Part shown: positions 47,506-60,400 of the stretch, piece after piece
Layout of the letters: each line of letters starts with the position of its first letter
How positions within the stretch are numbered: position 1 is the stretch's first letter
Source of the DNA: Nymphaea colorata
Lineage: Eukaryota; Streptophyta; Magnoliopsida; Nymphaeales; Nymphaeaceae
DNA: 64,000 bases
Reading direction: 5' to 3'
Assembly (NCBI RefSeq): GCF_008831285.2
Contig: NC_045149.1
Span: 1,428,001-1,492,000 of the forward strand
Notes under the pieces: generated by a model
What the model was told of the DNA's origin: nothing
What the model saw: only the letters and a program-made list of their open reading frames with translations
The model's database searches: none
Position numbers and translations under genes: made by a program

Positions 47506-49650
47506 TCTCTCTCCCTCTCCTGTGCATAGTCAGACTTTTGAGTGCTTTTATGTGGTAGGCCCTCGGACGTCACAGGTAAACCGCCCCTCGTCGCCTGCCA
47601 GAAGCTTCGCTTTCGGGAACTGTTGAAATTGTTGTAGTAGTAGATGGAACATGAAAAATTCCCATTCTCCGATTCATAGAAAAAGTTTAGTTGCTTTGCT
47701 AATAAAGATGTTGCGGTAGTAAAATGACAAATTTTTCCCTTGTGATAGTGCAACAGTGCTATTTCTATGCAGAGTTTCTTGGATTACAGGTACTTGCCAA
47801 AAGTTGTGATTATTTCTCTTTTAGTGAGATGTACATATTAGACTATCATTGAATCTAGAAGAAGGACGCTCTGGAGATGTTCCAGTTTTCTGAATCTTGA
47901 TTTTCTCATAACCTTTTTTTTTATGAAAGACAGGGAGGGGGTTCGAATGGCCGATGGTTGTTCACTTAGAGATTTTATACTTTTTATTTGATTATTTGCA
48001 TGTTCATGGAGATATGACTGTTTATGATTTACTTATCATGTTGGACGTTGAATTGAGTGTCACAATTTAAAATGCTAAGTATAGCAAGGCTTTCAGTAAT
48101 TATTTATTTTGCATGTATATTTTTAGGGAATGGTTCACGGGTAATCTTCTATGTGAGCCAAATAGAACTTTTAAGGGTAACCTTCTCTTTGCTTTACTTC
48201 TGTGAAGCTATACTGCCAGAGTACATACTTTGTATATTCATACTTGTAATTTCGTCTATATGTCAAACCTTTAAGAAGTCTACAACTTCTCATCTTTCAT
48301 TTCAAGCGTATGGTTTTTTGCAGGATGTTGTTGGTGAGGGTATGACAAAATGTGGATCTTTGTTTACACTGTAATCCTTTGCTGCATTGTCATTGCCAGT
48401 AAGTAGTTAGCATACATTTCAAAAGTATGCTAGCATCTCCATCCATGTGACATTCTGTTACAGCTCTTGTGGCCAAATCTGGATTCAACATAACTCACCA
48501 TACCCATACACCAATCCATAACCGTGCCCATGAGTTAGCAGTTAGGTCTTATATCAACCAAACTTACATTTGGTTTAAAAATTCAGCTCCGAGGAGAGCT
48601 TAGGCAACAGAACGATAAGAGTAAAATAGAATTTGGCCTTGCGGCCATCAACTAGACTGTCTTCACATTCTCTTTCTACATCTAAGTAATAAAGTGCAAT
48701 CTTGAATTTTGAATCTAAACCATGTTGCTCAAAGTAAACTATAATTCAACTTTCTTCAAACTTAAAACATTTTCTGATGTTGTCCTCTTAACATCCAGAC
48801 CAAATACTAACTAAACTTTGTCGGTTGACAGATGTTGTCGTCATAACATGGTGGTCAAGAATATTCAACCAAAGTTTTCTAACCGGTATAGGAGCATATC
48901 TGATAGTGTTGTGTTGCATAAAAAGGCCGTGCTCCATGGAGTTCCACAATATGGTGGGTCCTACAGGGCATTCGAAACATCAGACTGAGGAACAAGAGGA
49001 GCCCTCCGCACAAACAGCGGCGATATGCGTTGCCTTTCTGGCATACTCCTGTAACATGAAAGAGAGAATAGGGCATTCCCTGGCTACATGTTCATGAGAT
49101 TCTCACATGTTGCTGCATTCAATATTCTTATTCTGTTATAGTTTATTAAATAAGCAGAAATAACGTTGTTTTTTATTTGTTATATAATTCCAGGTTATTG
49201 ATGCCTTTCACCATAAACTGGAGGCCGGTAGGCATGGTAGGGAAGAGGAGGGTGTCGGCCTTGTCTCCTTGGCAACTGAAGCTCAGACCAGGGAAACCAC
49301 GTGATGTCAGATGTAGAGGAAAGGGAGAAGGGATAGTTGACGGGGATGCCATTTTAGGACTTTAGGCCATAGACCATGTACTGTTGCCTGTCTGCTGCTG
49401 TGCAGAGTGGGAAAAAATAGATCGACAAGAAGGAGAAGGAGAAGGAGAAGAAGACATATTTCAACTGACTTGCGAAAAATGGTCCAATATCTCAGGCCGG
49501 AGACATTCTATTAACAGAGATAGAGAGAGAGAGTCGTGTATTGAGAAGGAAAGCTCTCTGATCAAAAGAAAGACAAGCTCAGGCCTCGTACTCCTCTCTT
49601 TGGAGTTCGACTGCTTGGTGGAGTGACGCCCACAACATGGTTGTGTGCAA
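47212..49650. other. Low-information DNA with possible worn exons
   Basis: A (CT)n microsatellite lies at 47470-47500. Several plus-strand frames (48057-48374, 48825-49097, 49177-49365) overlap acceptor-like sites. One example is 'ttccag' at 49190, followed by a frame reading VIDAFHHKLEAGRHGREEEG. None could be assigned to a family, and the frames do not join cleanly. A CACTA-like word (CACTACGCCATTTTAG at about 47268) has no visible partner. A decayed host gene is possible but unproven. Confidence 0.25.
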
Positions 49651-52252
49651 TAAGAAAGACCTCCCTAAGAGATCAACAAGAAGATTAACCCGGCCGTGAT
49701 TATGGGGACTTGTGTCTTTATGGATTCATCCCTTCTACCAAGTGATCTCGTGAATCTCCGCATGCGCAACGATGAATCTCCGCATGCGCAACGATGAGAC
49801 ACTTGTGCCTCCATTGATTCCTTCCCTTCTACCAAGTCTCGTGATCTCTGTACACATAACAACGACATCCTTTGTATGCTTCTCATTGTTTGTGTTACCT
49901 TTCTAGGTGATGACAATTGGTCCTGTACAACAAAGGTGCATGAGAGATGGTGAGAGAATGCATCTATAAAACCACATGGCACATGAGAAATCTCTCTCAC
50001 CTAGACCGTTCCTGGACTTTGGCTAAACCTGGACCGACTTGGACCAGGTTCTGATTGAAAAACACAATCATGAATTGGGTATTCTAATTCCCATAGCTAA
50101 TGGCTCGGGATCACTTAGATATTTAAATTCAGATTCAGATTTATAGATTTGGTTTTGGATGTCTCCTTTTTATTTATGTGTGCCCAATTGGGTTTTCAAT
50201 GTAAAAATTTTATGAATTTTGAAAAAGAAGAAACTGACAAGGAATAAGTTATGAAATTCAAGAAACAATTTCAAAAGGACAAACCAACTCCTGAACTGTT
50301 TTTTTTCTCATCAGATGAATTTTCATCGTTGCAATTGTGCATTAAGTTCTATGTTGGTATAATAACAGACCAATCTACTGAAGGTTTCCAAAAGTAAAAC
50401 CAACAAGTATCAAGAAGTGCCTTATTAGATCTAGACCGGAACTGAGTCCTGTTTCCTTAAATTCCCCTGTTTTGTGTCTGGGTCTGTTGGAGTTATTTGA
50501 GCATTGCCCAAATATCAATTGTGCTGATGGATCGGGCGGGGATTATTTAGTTGATAACAAACCTGACCATCTGGTATAGATGATATATACTTACTCAAAG
50601 AGGGAATCAAAACCCAAACGACGATGAACATGCTCTTTTAGAAGCTGGGCTTCAAGTGAGAGCGTGTGATCCATGTTAGCCAACACTAGCATCCATGTTT
50701 CCCTCCACCGGTTCTTCAAGTTCTGTAGCTGCCATTTTGGATAATCATCTGTCACTGCGTAATGATCTGCCGTTCTTCAAAACGTGCCGATTTGCTCTGG
50801 TTTTTAGGTTATGATTGTGTAAAAGTTTACTATAAATTTCCTTAATTATATATATATATATATATAATGCTTGTTTGTCTGGCCTCTTGCTTAGGTTATG
50901 CTTCAAAACCTCCAATTTTCCCTCTTGCTTATGCCATTGCTGTTAATTTTTGCATAATCTCACTATGTTGTTAAGTGTTAATCGTTATGCCCTCATAGTT
51001 CTCTCTATTATGCAACATAAGTACGTCTTCCTATTATATTTGTGTTGCTTGTTTATTTAGTTAACGTTGTTTGTAGTATTTTTGTTTTTTTAACTTAAAG
51101 TCGATTTATGTCTTAACTTAAAGTTTATTTATGTTTTTATGAGATTATACATATGATTTTTTTTTTTGGAATTTATAAATTTTACCATACCACCGTACCA
51201 AGATTTTTTCAATTCACCATATCTGTGTCTGCTTACTCATACCCATACCTATGCGACAGGATCCAGGCCATCATGCCATAAAAACTGCGTAAATTGATGG
51301 ACTTGATTTCCTATCATTATAAACTATCTGAAGTGAAAAATTTGTGAATATAAACATACCACAAAAGACATTAGGAGAAAATGGAAAAACCATGCGGATC
51401 CTCCAAACTATGACAGAAGTTAAAATTGGATCTTACTGAAGAAAAAACCAAAATGCAATAGCAGTTCAATTTTTAGAGTCTTTCGCTCAAGCAAGAAGCC
51501 AGGTGTCGTACCAAACACAGTTGACATGTATATCAGTAGTTAACATTCCTTCCAAATCAACTAGAATTTATCATCTTTTTGCATGTAAACCACAATTTCA
51601 AACTCTTTTTTCTCCAGCAACAGGCAAAAGTTTGAGAGATTGAGCTAAACTGAATTTGGAAGAACAACAGCACCAAACCCACTCCTTGCAGTGCTTTGAA
51701 TCAGACCCTCTACATTCCACGATCCCCAGAATAAGACTAATGGAGAAAAAAGGGAAAGGAAAGCAATTGAACGGTTAATTGCAGAACATGTTCCACATGT
51801 TGCCATACTTCAATTACAGTAAAAACAGTATGCGTAAAGCCATGATGGGAGTTATAACTTTTTGAACATACAGTTTATTGGTTTTTGCCACATGGAGACG
51901 ATGATTTGAATCAATTTATGAACCACTTCTCTTGGTTTTTTTTAAGAACAGTTTGTCAACACACATAACAACAAACTATTCTAAAAAATTTCCATTCAAA
52001 ACTAGATATGCACAAAAATCAAGATAATAAAGGCCAATATCTTCACTATAAATCCTGAAACCACAAAATTAGGAACCAAAAGTCAACGTTTGCAAAGGAA
52101 AACGAAAGATGGAAAAAATCTAAACAAAATACCTCAATTGATATATATGATTGTTGTTAACTTGTTATCGAAAGGAACTCAGCTAAATTCAAACAAATCT
52201 GGTATAATTCATGGAATCCTAAGAAGAAAAGGAAAAACTCCAGACTGTTCAC
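49651..52252. other. AT-rich non-coding DNA
   Basis: No gene recognised. A short (TA)n run lies at 50847-50867. A 22-bp tandem pair is annotated at 49751-49794. Confidence 0.45.
49751..49794. repeat. 22-bp tandem pair
   Basis: Two identical head-to-tail 22-bp units start 'tgaatctccgcatgcgcaac' at 49751 and 49773. Each contains the palindromic word GCATGC. Confidence 0.95.
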
Positions 52253-52680
52253 CTAAAAATCAAAACAACATGATATAAGACAGAGAGAGGGAGAGGGAGA
52301 GAGAGAGCCAGCGAGAGAGAAAGAGAGGCCGGAGTGACCTCTGCCCAGGACGTAGTGGGACGAACTATCCACCGAAGAAGATGATGTTGCTGGTTTTTTT
52401 TTTTTCTTTTTCTTGTAAGGAAAAAAAAGGACTGAAACCCTTTTTTCATCGCCTAAGGTGTGCAAGGTAGAGAGAAGGGCTTGAAGCCCTTTGCTGAAAA
52501 TAGAGGGCTTCGGCACCTCTTCCTACCACAGAAAAGGGAGTCAGAGCCCTCATTTTCGACAAGGAAAAAGGGCTTGCTGGTCAGTAAAAGGGCTTCGAAG
52601 CCCTTTTTTCCAACCGGCCAAAGAAGGAGAGAGTGGTTTGAGGAGAAAAATAGAAACCCTCTGCCCAATCGAAGGCTTGT
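52253..52680. repeat. Purine-rich tract with repeated GGGCTT/AAGCCC hairpin words
   Basis: A GAGA-rich run (52280-52330) leads into a stretch with several 'agggcttgaagccct'-like dyads near 52478-52500 and 52570. A perfect 22-bp palindrome lies at 52586-52607, centred on CTTCGAAG. Open frames on both strands here are by-products of the repeated words. Confidence 0.7.
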
Positions 52681-52839
52681 GAGAGGGAACGGTACACGAA
52701 TCTAAACCCTAACTTTCACTCTACACACACCCTCTCTCTCGCGTCATATTTGCTGTTCATTACCGTGGTTCAGTTTCTTCTTTATTATTACATGGGAATG
52801 GGTCCAACTGATGCACCCGATTCCATTGAGCTCTAGGCG

Positions 52840-53470
52840 AGGTTCTCATGCTGTAGCTAGAGTTGATATTTCTTGCAGTGGTTGCTCAACAATGCCATTT
52901 TGTTCAGGCATGTGAGGATATGACAATCTATGCACAATGCCATGGTCTCTAGGAATGTAAAGAGGCCTTGATGTATACTCTCCTCCCCAATTAGAGTGGA
53001 GATATTTGAACCAGAACTCAGCATGTGACTTAAATTTATGAAAAACGTGCAATATATCCAAGAACATTTTGAGAGAGCATCAACAAACAAAACACAGTTT
53101 CAAAACCCATCACAAGTAGGGACTAGAGCTGAGATCTGAATAAACAATATCAGGCAGTCCAATAGCATGCAAGAAAGTCTTGTTGAATGGGAGATAGTGA
53201 ATTTTTCCCAGTTGACAAGATTCACACGCTTTATTTTCAACTAAGTTTTCAAATAGCAAACTAAATTTATGTAAAACAATTGTTCACCAAGAATAAGGCC
53301 AGATGCCCCAACTGCTTATGTCTAGTATCCAATGAAACCTTCTTGGAGATATTGACTCTTTCTTGCTAGTTAATGACACCTTATACAGTGCATTTTTACT
53401 TTCCTTTGAGAGGTCTTTTGATTGTTGTCCATTGAAACATGATAGACAAAATGTCCTATCCATCACGCTA
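52840..53470 (-). pseudogene. Ty1/copia retrotransposon remnant (gag-pre-integrase and integrase)
   Basis: Minus-strand translation from about 53470 gives a zinc-binding-region-like part (DRTFCLSCFNGQQSKDLS... with HKQLGHLA). It then gives integrase core text at 53070-52860 (FVDALSKCSWIY, VFHKFKSHAE, NWGGEYTSRP, HRLSYPHMPEQNGI). These are standard copia polyprotein landmarks. At least two frame changes and several stops break it, and no reverse transcriptase follows. No LTR pair found. Confidence 0.88.
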
Positions 53471-53489
53471 TTGTCCTGTCCTCATGGAC

Positions 53490-53770
53490 AATAATGTTCC
53501 TTGTCTACCTTTTGATGATTTTAGAGACAACATACTACGTTCTTCTTATCTGGCATTTCTTTCGCATATGTCTATTCTGCATATTCTGTCTGTGTTGTTT
53601 GACGTTTGTTTTTATTCTGTCTGATCTATTTGTTCTGTCCGATGTTTGCATCTTTCATGGTCAGTTCTATCTGTTATGTTTGTCCTGTCTGGTGTTTGTT
53701 TATGTTCGGTTTGAACTATCTGTTTTATTCGGTGTTTATGTATTCTATGATCAGTTTTGTCTATTATATT
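53490..53770. repeat. Degenerate T-rich minisatellite
   Basis: Loose repeats of 'tctgtc.g.tgtttgt', 'atggtcagttctatctgtt' and 'atgatcagttttgtctatt' recur at irregular spacing of about 50-110 bases. Long frames in both directions (60-114 codons) are a side effect of the repeat. Confidence 0.65.
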
Positions 53771-54508
53771 TGTTTTGTCCGCTATATGATGACAAAAGTA
53801 TCTCATTTTTTGAATCTTTTATATCAAAACAAATATAAAATTCATAACATGTTATATGCAAATCAATACATTCGATAACACGATCCATAATATTATAGCA
53901 AAATCAACTCTTTCAATAGATTCATATATATAAGAAAAACATCATTACTGTTAAATGTTCAAACATCCATATAGTCACTAGTCAGTATCAAGTAAAACTA
54001 CAAAATACAAATAGTCTAAAATGTTCAACTGTTGTGAGCCATATGTTGGAGTACATTAATACAAAAAAGGCATAAAAGTTTAGACTGAGTTATAAATACA
54101 AAAATAGCTATGACAACTCGTATTATATAACTAGTCTTTTGTTTTGTCTGCTATATGATGACAAAAGTATCTTATTTTTTGAATTTGTTATATCAAAACA
54201 AATATAAAATTCATAACATGTTATATGCAAATCAATACATTCGATAACACGATTTATAATATTATAGCAAAATAAACTCTTTCAATAGATTCATATATAT
54301 AAGAAAAACATCATTACTGTTAAATGTTCAAACATCCATATAGTCACTAGTCAGTATCAAGTAAAACTACAAAATACAAATAGTCTAAAATGTTCAACTG
54401 TTGTGAGCCATATGTTGGAGTACATTAATACAAAAAAGGCATAAAAGTTTAGACTGAGTTATAAATACAAAAATAGCTATGACAACTCGTATTATATAAC
54501 TAGTCTTT
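53771..54508. repeat. 369-bp tandem duplication, nearly identical
   Basis: Units begin 'tgttttgtc.gctatatgat' at 53771 and 54140 and match at a period of 369 with only a handful of substitutions. The second unit ends just before the possible small gene at 54513. Each unit is AT-rich and non-coding. Confidence 0.93.
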
Positions 54509-54512
54509 TGTC

Positions 54513-54866
54513 CTACACACAACTCTTCCCATCGAAACCATGCAATACTTGAGAAGAGGCGTCACCGTCTGGTTTCTGTATTTCAGAAATTAAAAAGACA
54601 AACAAATAATTAGATTATCACCATAAAGTATTAAAATAATCAAATATAATTAAAACAATGACATATAATATAATGAGAATGTTAGACAATGAGTATCTTA
54701 CTTGAAACATAATTATTCCACATTGTTGAAGTAATTTGTTCATGAAGTTCATTGTTGCTACCACATATTTGGTTTCTTTAGTATTTTCATCATCATTTAT
54801 AATTTCACTTACTTCACTATCATTTATATCATCAGAAAGATATTGGCTTTTAGAAAAAGAGACCAA
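54513..54866 (-). CDS. Possible small two-exon gene or gene end (75 residues)
   Basis: The exon at 54866-54702 (55 codons, acidic, DDENTKETKYVVATMNFMNK) ends at a GTAAGAT donor in phase 0. An acceptor 'gaaatacag' at 54576 opens a second exon, 54575-54513 (20 codons), ending in TAG. The two splice cleanly in frame. The product is small and matches no family I know. It could be the last exons of a longer broken gene. The adjoining 369-bp duplication may have disturbed the locus. Treat as a weak prediction. Confidence 0.25.
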
Positions 54867-55799
54867 AAGAGAGAGAGAGTGCTGAAAAGAACTATAATAA
54901 ATGAGACAACATTCAAAAGAGAAATGAATGCCAATAAATGAATAAAAGAAGAAGAAAAAGTGTCACAATGAGTAAAAGCTGGTGGCCAAAAGCCTTGACC
55001 ACAGCTAAAACGTTTGATCGAAGAGCATGTAACAAACGAAAAAAATCAAAATGCATCCCATTTCAGCCCAAGCCCATTGAGCCAATAAAAGGAGATATAG
55101 GAGGCCATGGGCAGCCCAAAAAATATGGCAACACTTGACTTCATGCAATGAACAAGTGAGATGACCTACATTAACATGCTTTCGGCCATATTTGTTTAGT
55201 GATGGAGTTTTTTTTTTGTTTTTGTTTTTGTTCCACCATCAAATTTTCATGTGATCCAAGTCACTGACTTCCACCTCTTTAAAGCACATAGATATAAAAT
55301 GTAAAGTCATATATTCATACATGTCTTCTATTAAATACAACATCACATTTTATATATTTATACTTTCAAATTAAACAAAATTGTTTTCCAAGAAGTGTTT
55401 ATACGTAATAAAATAAAATCCTGTTTGGATTTTCTATGCTACAATGTAAAATTGTTTCTTGTCTCAGTTTTGTAGCTTAATTTCTCTCACTAACTACAAC
55501 AAAAGAGGCCAGCAAGGACTCTAAGATGGCAACAAAAGAGGCCGGCAGTGTCTTTAATATTTGGACCATAAAAAAGAAAAAGCTAATAAAAGTTGGAGCT
55601 GGCAAATTAGAGTATGATCAATCTGATGGTGTTCTTGGAATGGGTAGAACATGACGTCGAGAGGACGTCCTTTTTGTAGTAACTATAGACTAATAGAAGT
55701 AGCAGAAACATTGTTCTTTCTTCACATGTCTGTTCTCCCATGTATTTGGTTTTTCTATCATAATTCATAATAGTTTAGACAATGCGCGGATGGTGCATT
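54867..55799. other. Non-coding DNA
   Basis: No gene or element recognised. There is a short GA-rich run near 54870, and a 'ggccggcag'/'ggccagcaa' pair near 55507-55550. Confidence 0.4.
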
Positions 55800-56290
55800 T
55801 TCTGCATTCTGAATTCAATGTTACTTGTGTCATGGGCACCGTATCTGTGTAACATCATTTTGACACAGTGGCTGCACGAAGTTCTTAAATGTGAAAGGGG
55901 GTTTGAATGCTATGGACAATAGAAAATGGTAGAGTACGAAACCCCAAAACAGTAATGGAAGCAAAATGGCAGAAGTCCAAAGCAGCATATAACAACTTTT
56001 GAAAATAGAATGTGGCTGCACAAAGAATATCATCACCATGAAAGGAAATACCATAGTTATTAAGGACCGAAGAAGGTTATGTGCATAATTTTGTGAGGCA
56101 ATTTGGTTAAAGAAACGTGTGTTGGCATCGTCTAATTTCAATAGTCTGACTCTAGATCGCTGCTTTTAGTAGCTTTCATTGCACGATCTATGGAAAGTAA
56201 ATTGACTAGCCAAAGAAGCTTGCTGTATATGGAGTTGTTCCAATTCCGACATCTTAAGTGGCATGGAGGAGAAGAGAAGAGACTGAATAT
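55800..56290 (-). pseudogene. LINE ORF2 fragment (between endonuclease and reverse transcriptase)
   Basis: Minus-strand translation in patched frames gives 'QRSRVRLLKLDDANTRFFNQIASQNYAHNLLRSL' followed by 'GISFHGDDI'. This is the usual linker between endonuclease and reverse transcriptase in plant L1-like elements, where the pattern is WxQRSRxxWLxxGDxNTxFFH. It is a separate, older scrap from the larger LINE at 56906-62300. Frameshifts and stops are present. Confidence 0.8.
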
Positions 56291-57097
56291 CATGAAGCTC
56301 AAAAAATGAGAAACATTTGTTTATATGATGTGTTTTGATAGTATATAAGAAGTGAATAAACTTTAAGCCGCTATCATTCTTAGAATACGTGTATGAGAGT
56401 CATGTCCATATTGACCACATGGTAATTGTGAAAATATAATTTCTTGAATCATGGAAGTAGGATGCTCAATGAAAAAATACTTGCTCAACTATAAAAGACA
56501 GACAACCATGATCATCATTTTTTTAATTTAACAAATACATAGAATACTTAAACCAAGCAAACAAAAAGAAGCACTAATGCATATATAAAAGTCCACTTAG
56601 TATGTTAATATTAAATTAAATAATATATTTCTAATATTTCATAGTCATTTAAATCTCAATTAGTCTCACACTTAACCTTTAACCAATTCAATTTTAGATT
56701 GTGACATAAATAGAATAGGTCATGAGACAAGCTAGAGCAAGCTAAGTTGACTCAGTGATGTAGATCAGCCTAGTCCTGCACTAACCAATGGTGAAGCTTC
56801 AAGATGGGGTTTTGGATTCGATGCATTTAGATCCACATAGTTAAATATGGATCTCACCATTTAGATACTTTGACTTTCATTAAGAAGAGAGAGAGAGAGA
56901 GAGAGCCGAGAATGTATATCAAAATTTAGGGACAAGAAGTCCCTTAGATACTCCCTAGATACTAAAATTGGGGACAACAAGTCCCCAAGTTACAGTAACA
57001 AACTGCAAAAAAGAAGCAAAAGAGAAAATATACAATACAACTCACAAAAAACGAAATAAGAGGGGTGGGAAGAGAGTGGAAGGACGAAACGATATCA

Positions 57098-58127
57098 TCA
57101 CCCAGCCATAGAATGAGGACACCGCCGCAGCCGAATGGCAAAATGAGCATCTCCCTTCACAAGCCGAGCGACAGACTGTGGCGAAAGGAAGGTGCCCCTG
57201 AAGACCCTATTGTTGCTCTCTTTCCAAATGCGCCACCAAGCTGAAATGAGCTACAACCTCCAAACACGATCTCAGAAAACAGCCAAGTTGGGGGAAGGAC
57301 ACAAGAGAAAAAGAAGACGAATGGAAGGTGGGTTTGGAAGACTACTTACAAGGGAAGGCCAGACAGAGGTAAGGACACTAAAAAAGAATGGACAAGAGGT
57401 AAAAAGGTGGACCCGAGACTCAGCCACGGCGAGACAGAGGGGACACTGGTTAGCTAAACTGATGCCAAGGCATTGCAAGTGGTCAAAAGTGTTGATGTGG
57501 CCAGCAAGAAGAAGCCATGTAAAAGCAATGACATGATGAGAAGGGCCAGGGGACCAAAGGGATCGGGGTGGGAGCGACGCCACGGAAGAACCAAAGGAAG
57601 CCAGGTAGCAAGAGGAAAAAGTGAAACTCCAAGAAGGTGAAAGAGGCCAGGAAGGGAGTGCAAACGTTGGGAGGTCAGCAAGGCAGAGGAAAAGAGGAAG
57701 GGCGGAAAGCAGGTCGCACCAAAAGTGAGAGGGAGATGGAACCATTCCAAACACTAGAGGAAGACAGGTCAAATTTGGAGCAAATGAATAGGGTGATGAG
57801 AGAGTGATCAGTTGGTAGACGCCACCACCAAGAACACAGAGAAGACTCACAAGCCCGACTAAGGTTGGTAATCCTAGCACCCCCAAGAAGACGCGGAAAG
57901 ACAACCATATTCCAGCGCGTAAGGCGATCTGAAGGCCGATCACCATCCCAGATGAAATTACGAATAATTCTGTCAAACCTATTCAGAAGAGCCATAGGAG
58001 GTCGAAAGATCACCAGAGCATGGAGGGAGACAAACGCAAGATAGTGTTTAGCAAGAGTAATACGACCTGGGAGAGAAAGCAGCTTTCCCTGCCAACACTG
58101 AAGGCGATTAACATACTTCTGCTCCAC
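57098..58127 (-). pseudogene. LINE ORF2 C-terminal region with zinc-finger-like reverse-transcriptase tail
   Basis: The 58127-57675 part reads NRLQCWQGKLLSLPGRITLAKHYL and RIIRNFIWDGD...GGARITNLSRA, a standard stretch after the LINE reverse transcriptase. After a frame change near 57690 it continues in 57976-57272 to HVIAFTWLLLAGHINTFDHL...CPLCLAVAESRVHLFTSCPF, the zf-RVT pattern with paired Cys and His. The final frame ends at a TGA at 57100-57098. At least two frameshifts. Confidence 0.85.
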
Positions 58128-58324
58128 TCCATCTCAAAAGAGGGAGCAGGAGAGGACAACGAAATCTAAAGACCTAAATAGTCCATAGGCAGGCCAGCAG
58201 CCATACACCCAAAGCAAGCTTCTGCAAGAAGTACCATGGCCGGATCCGCATAGATGAGGTAAAGATGACACTTAGAAGAATTAATAGAAAGACCTGAGAT
58301 GAACTCAAAAACCCGAATGATGAG

Positions 58325-59304
58325 CTAAGTTCTCACAATCTGTTGGCGAGAAGCGGTGCCAAACAGGAGAAAGTCATCAACATACTGAATGGTGGAAAGG
58401 TCTATAAGTGGGGGAGTGAATGCGGTGTGAGGAAGTAAATGGCTGCCGCGTGATGCAATAAAGCAGAAAAGCACTCGGCAACCAAGTTGAAAAGCAAAGG
58501 CGATAATTGACAACCATGACGAAAGCCACGACCAAGACAAAGGAAATCACCACACAACCTATTGAAGGAGACCGCAAGCAGGGCCCCAGTAACAAGCGAA
58601 AGGATCCACTGCCTAAATGACAGACCAAAAGTAAGACGAGTAAGGAGGTCAGAAAGGAACTCCCAACTAACCGAATCAAAGGCCGTAGAGATGTCCAACT
58701 TCAGGATGAAGGAAGGAAGATGCAAACAGTAAAGGGAGTGAACAACCTCATTAGCGAGGACAACCGCGTCATGCAAATGCCGACCATTGATGAAAGCAAC
58801 CTGGAAGGGGTTAATGATAGAAGGCAACACAGACGCAAGCCGTAAGGAAAGCAACTTAGTAATAATCTTATAAGGTGTGCCTAAGATGGAGATCGGGCGA
58901 AAGTGGGTGACGTCCGTAGGGTTAGGACGCTTAGGCACCAAGACGTAGGTGGCTTGATTAAATTCTTTAAGAAAGACAGAGTTGGAGGCAAATTTATCAC
59001 AAAACGTAAACACATCAGTGCTACAAGCCTCTCAAAATATGCGAAAAAATTCAATAGGAAAACCATCAATGCCGGGTGCTTTACCAGAACCAAGGGCCCA
59101 GACAACGTTTTTGATCTCTTGGTGCAGAAAGGGCCACTCAAGAGAGATTGCACACGAGACGGAGAGGGAGGAGAGGTGAAAGTCTGGCAATGGGGTACAA
59201 AAGCGAAGAGGCTTAGAGTAGAAATCTAAAAAACGAGCAGTCAAAGCTGGGAGAATGTCATTACCAAGAAAAACCCTTTGCCCGATAACCATGGAATGGA
59301 GCAA
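58325..59304 (-). pseudogene. LINE ORF2 reverse transcriptase domain
   Basis: Motifs in order: SGKAPGIDGFPIEFF (about 59080), HFRPISILGTPYKIITK (about 58890), NPFQVAFINGRHLHDAV, LKLDISTAFDSVSWEFL, GCQLSPLLFNLV and QYVDDFLL (about 58380). The catalytic YVDD is present but in another frame from the preceding block. Frame changes lie near 59030 and near 58460. It copied the element's RNA when active. Confidence 0.9.
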
Positions 59305-59556
59305 CGCCTAGCGGTGCCTTTGAGAGGCGGCCAAGTGGAAGAATCTAGAATTCTGGTTTCCATTCGAAAGCAAACCCAACCTAGAACGCTGCTGCCAATG
59401 GATGGACTCCCTAACCCGCCACTCCTGAGCAAGACACTAGAGACAGAGGAGATGAGAAGACTGATCCGTAGAAATATTGTCAGAAGTCTGAATGGACAGG
59501 ATCTCCTCATCCCAAACGGTCACCTCAGAAAATTTGCCACTCCAAAAAATGCGTTT

Positions 59557-60400
59557 CTAGGTGAATACCTCCTTCCTGATGGAGTGCAACTTCCGTGAGA
59601 GCGTAAAAGCAGCACACCTACCATTGATGGTGCGAGCCCACCATTTAGGGACGGCGGCCACAAAGGACTCATCACAGAGCCACCAAAATTCAAAACGGAA
59701 CCTGGCAGGCCTGGTACCAGCCCTACCTCGAAGAAAGAAAATGAGCAGCGAAGCATGATCAGACAAGTGCCTCGGTCTTAGAACCAAGGAGGACGAAGGA
59801 AAAGTAGAGAACAGCTCAGGCGAGAGGAAGACACGATCCAACCTACAGAGAATGGGAGGATTCCTATTGTTGGACCAAATAAACTCACCATTATTTAGAG
59901 GCACGTCAAAAAGACAAAACTCTTCAACGAACGAGCGAAAAACAGACATAGACGGACCAGAAGTGATAAGGGAGGAAGAATCAGCAGGGCTAAGCAAACA
60001 ATTGAAGTCTCCTGCCAAAAGCCAAGGCGAAGGAGCAAGCTCAGCCCACAGCTAGTCCCGCAAAGCCCCAATGCAAGGGCCATAGACCGCAGTAACTAAG
60101 ACCGGGCCATTGGGCCAGAGACCATTGAGAGAGGCAGAGATAGAGTACCTACCAACATGCACAACCACCCCTATAAGAGCTGGAGACCAAGCAAGTAGGA
60201 TGTGCCGCCAGTGGCCTCATTAGTAGGCAGGAACCCAAAGGACAATTGACGCAATAACGTATGAACACAAGCATGAAAGATCAACAACAACTTGGTCTCA
60301 ACCACGATAAACACTGAAGGTCCATGTCGACGGACCCAAGATGAGAGATATCTACACCGATAACGGCACTTAGGCCCGCACATTCCAGCATGCAACCCTC
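59557..60400 (-). pseudogene. LINE ORF2 AP-endonuclease domain
   Basis: In the 60018-59557 frame: AGDFNCLLSPADS, RSFVEEFCLFDVPLNNGEFIWSNNR, CRLDRVFLSPE and RPRHLSDHASLL. These are the GDFN and SDH active-site motifs of the endonuclease/exonuclease/phosphatase fold that nicks target DNA. The upstream text WSPALIGVVVHVGRY...GPVLVTAVYG lies in other frames towards 60400, with a stop in between. The domain is therefore recognisable but broken. Confidence 0.9.

Noticed and set aside
53494-53878. A 114-codon Phe/Leu/Val-rich frame as a membrane protein
   Set aside because: It is read through a T-rich degenerate minisatellite that gives open frames on both strands.
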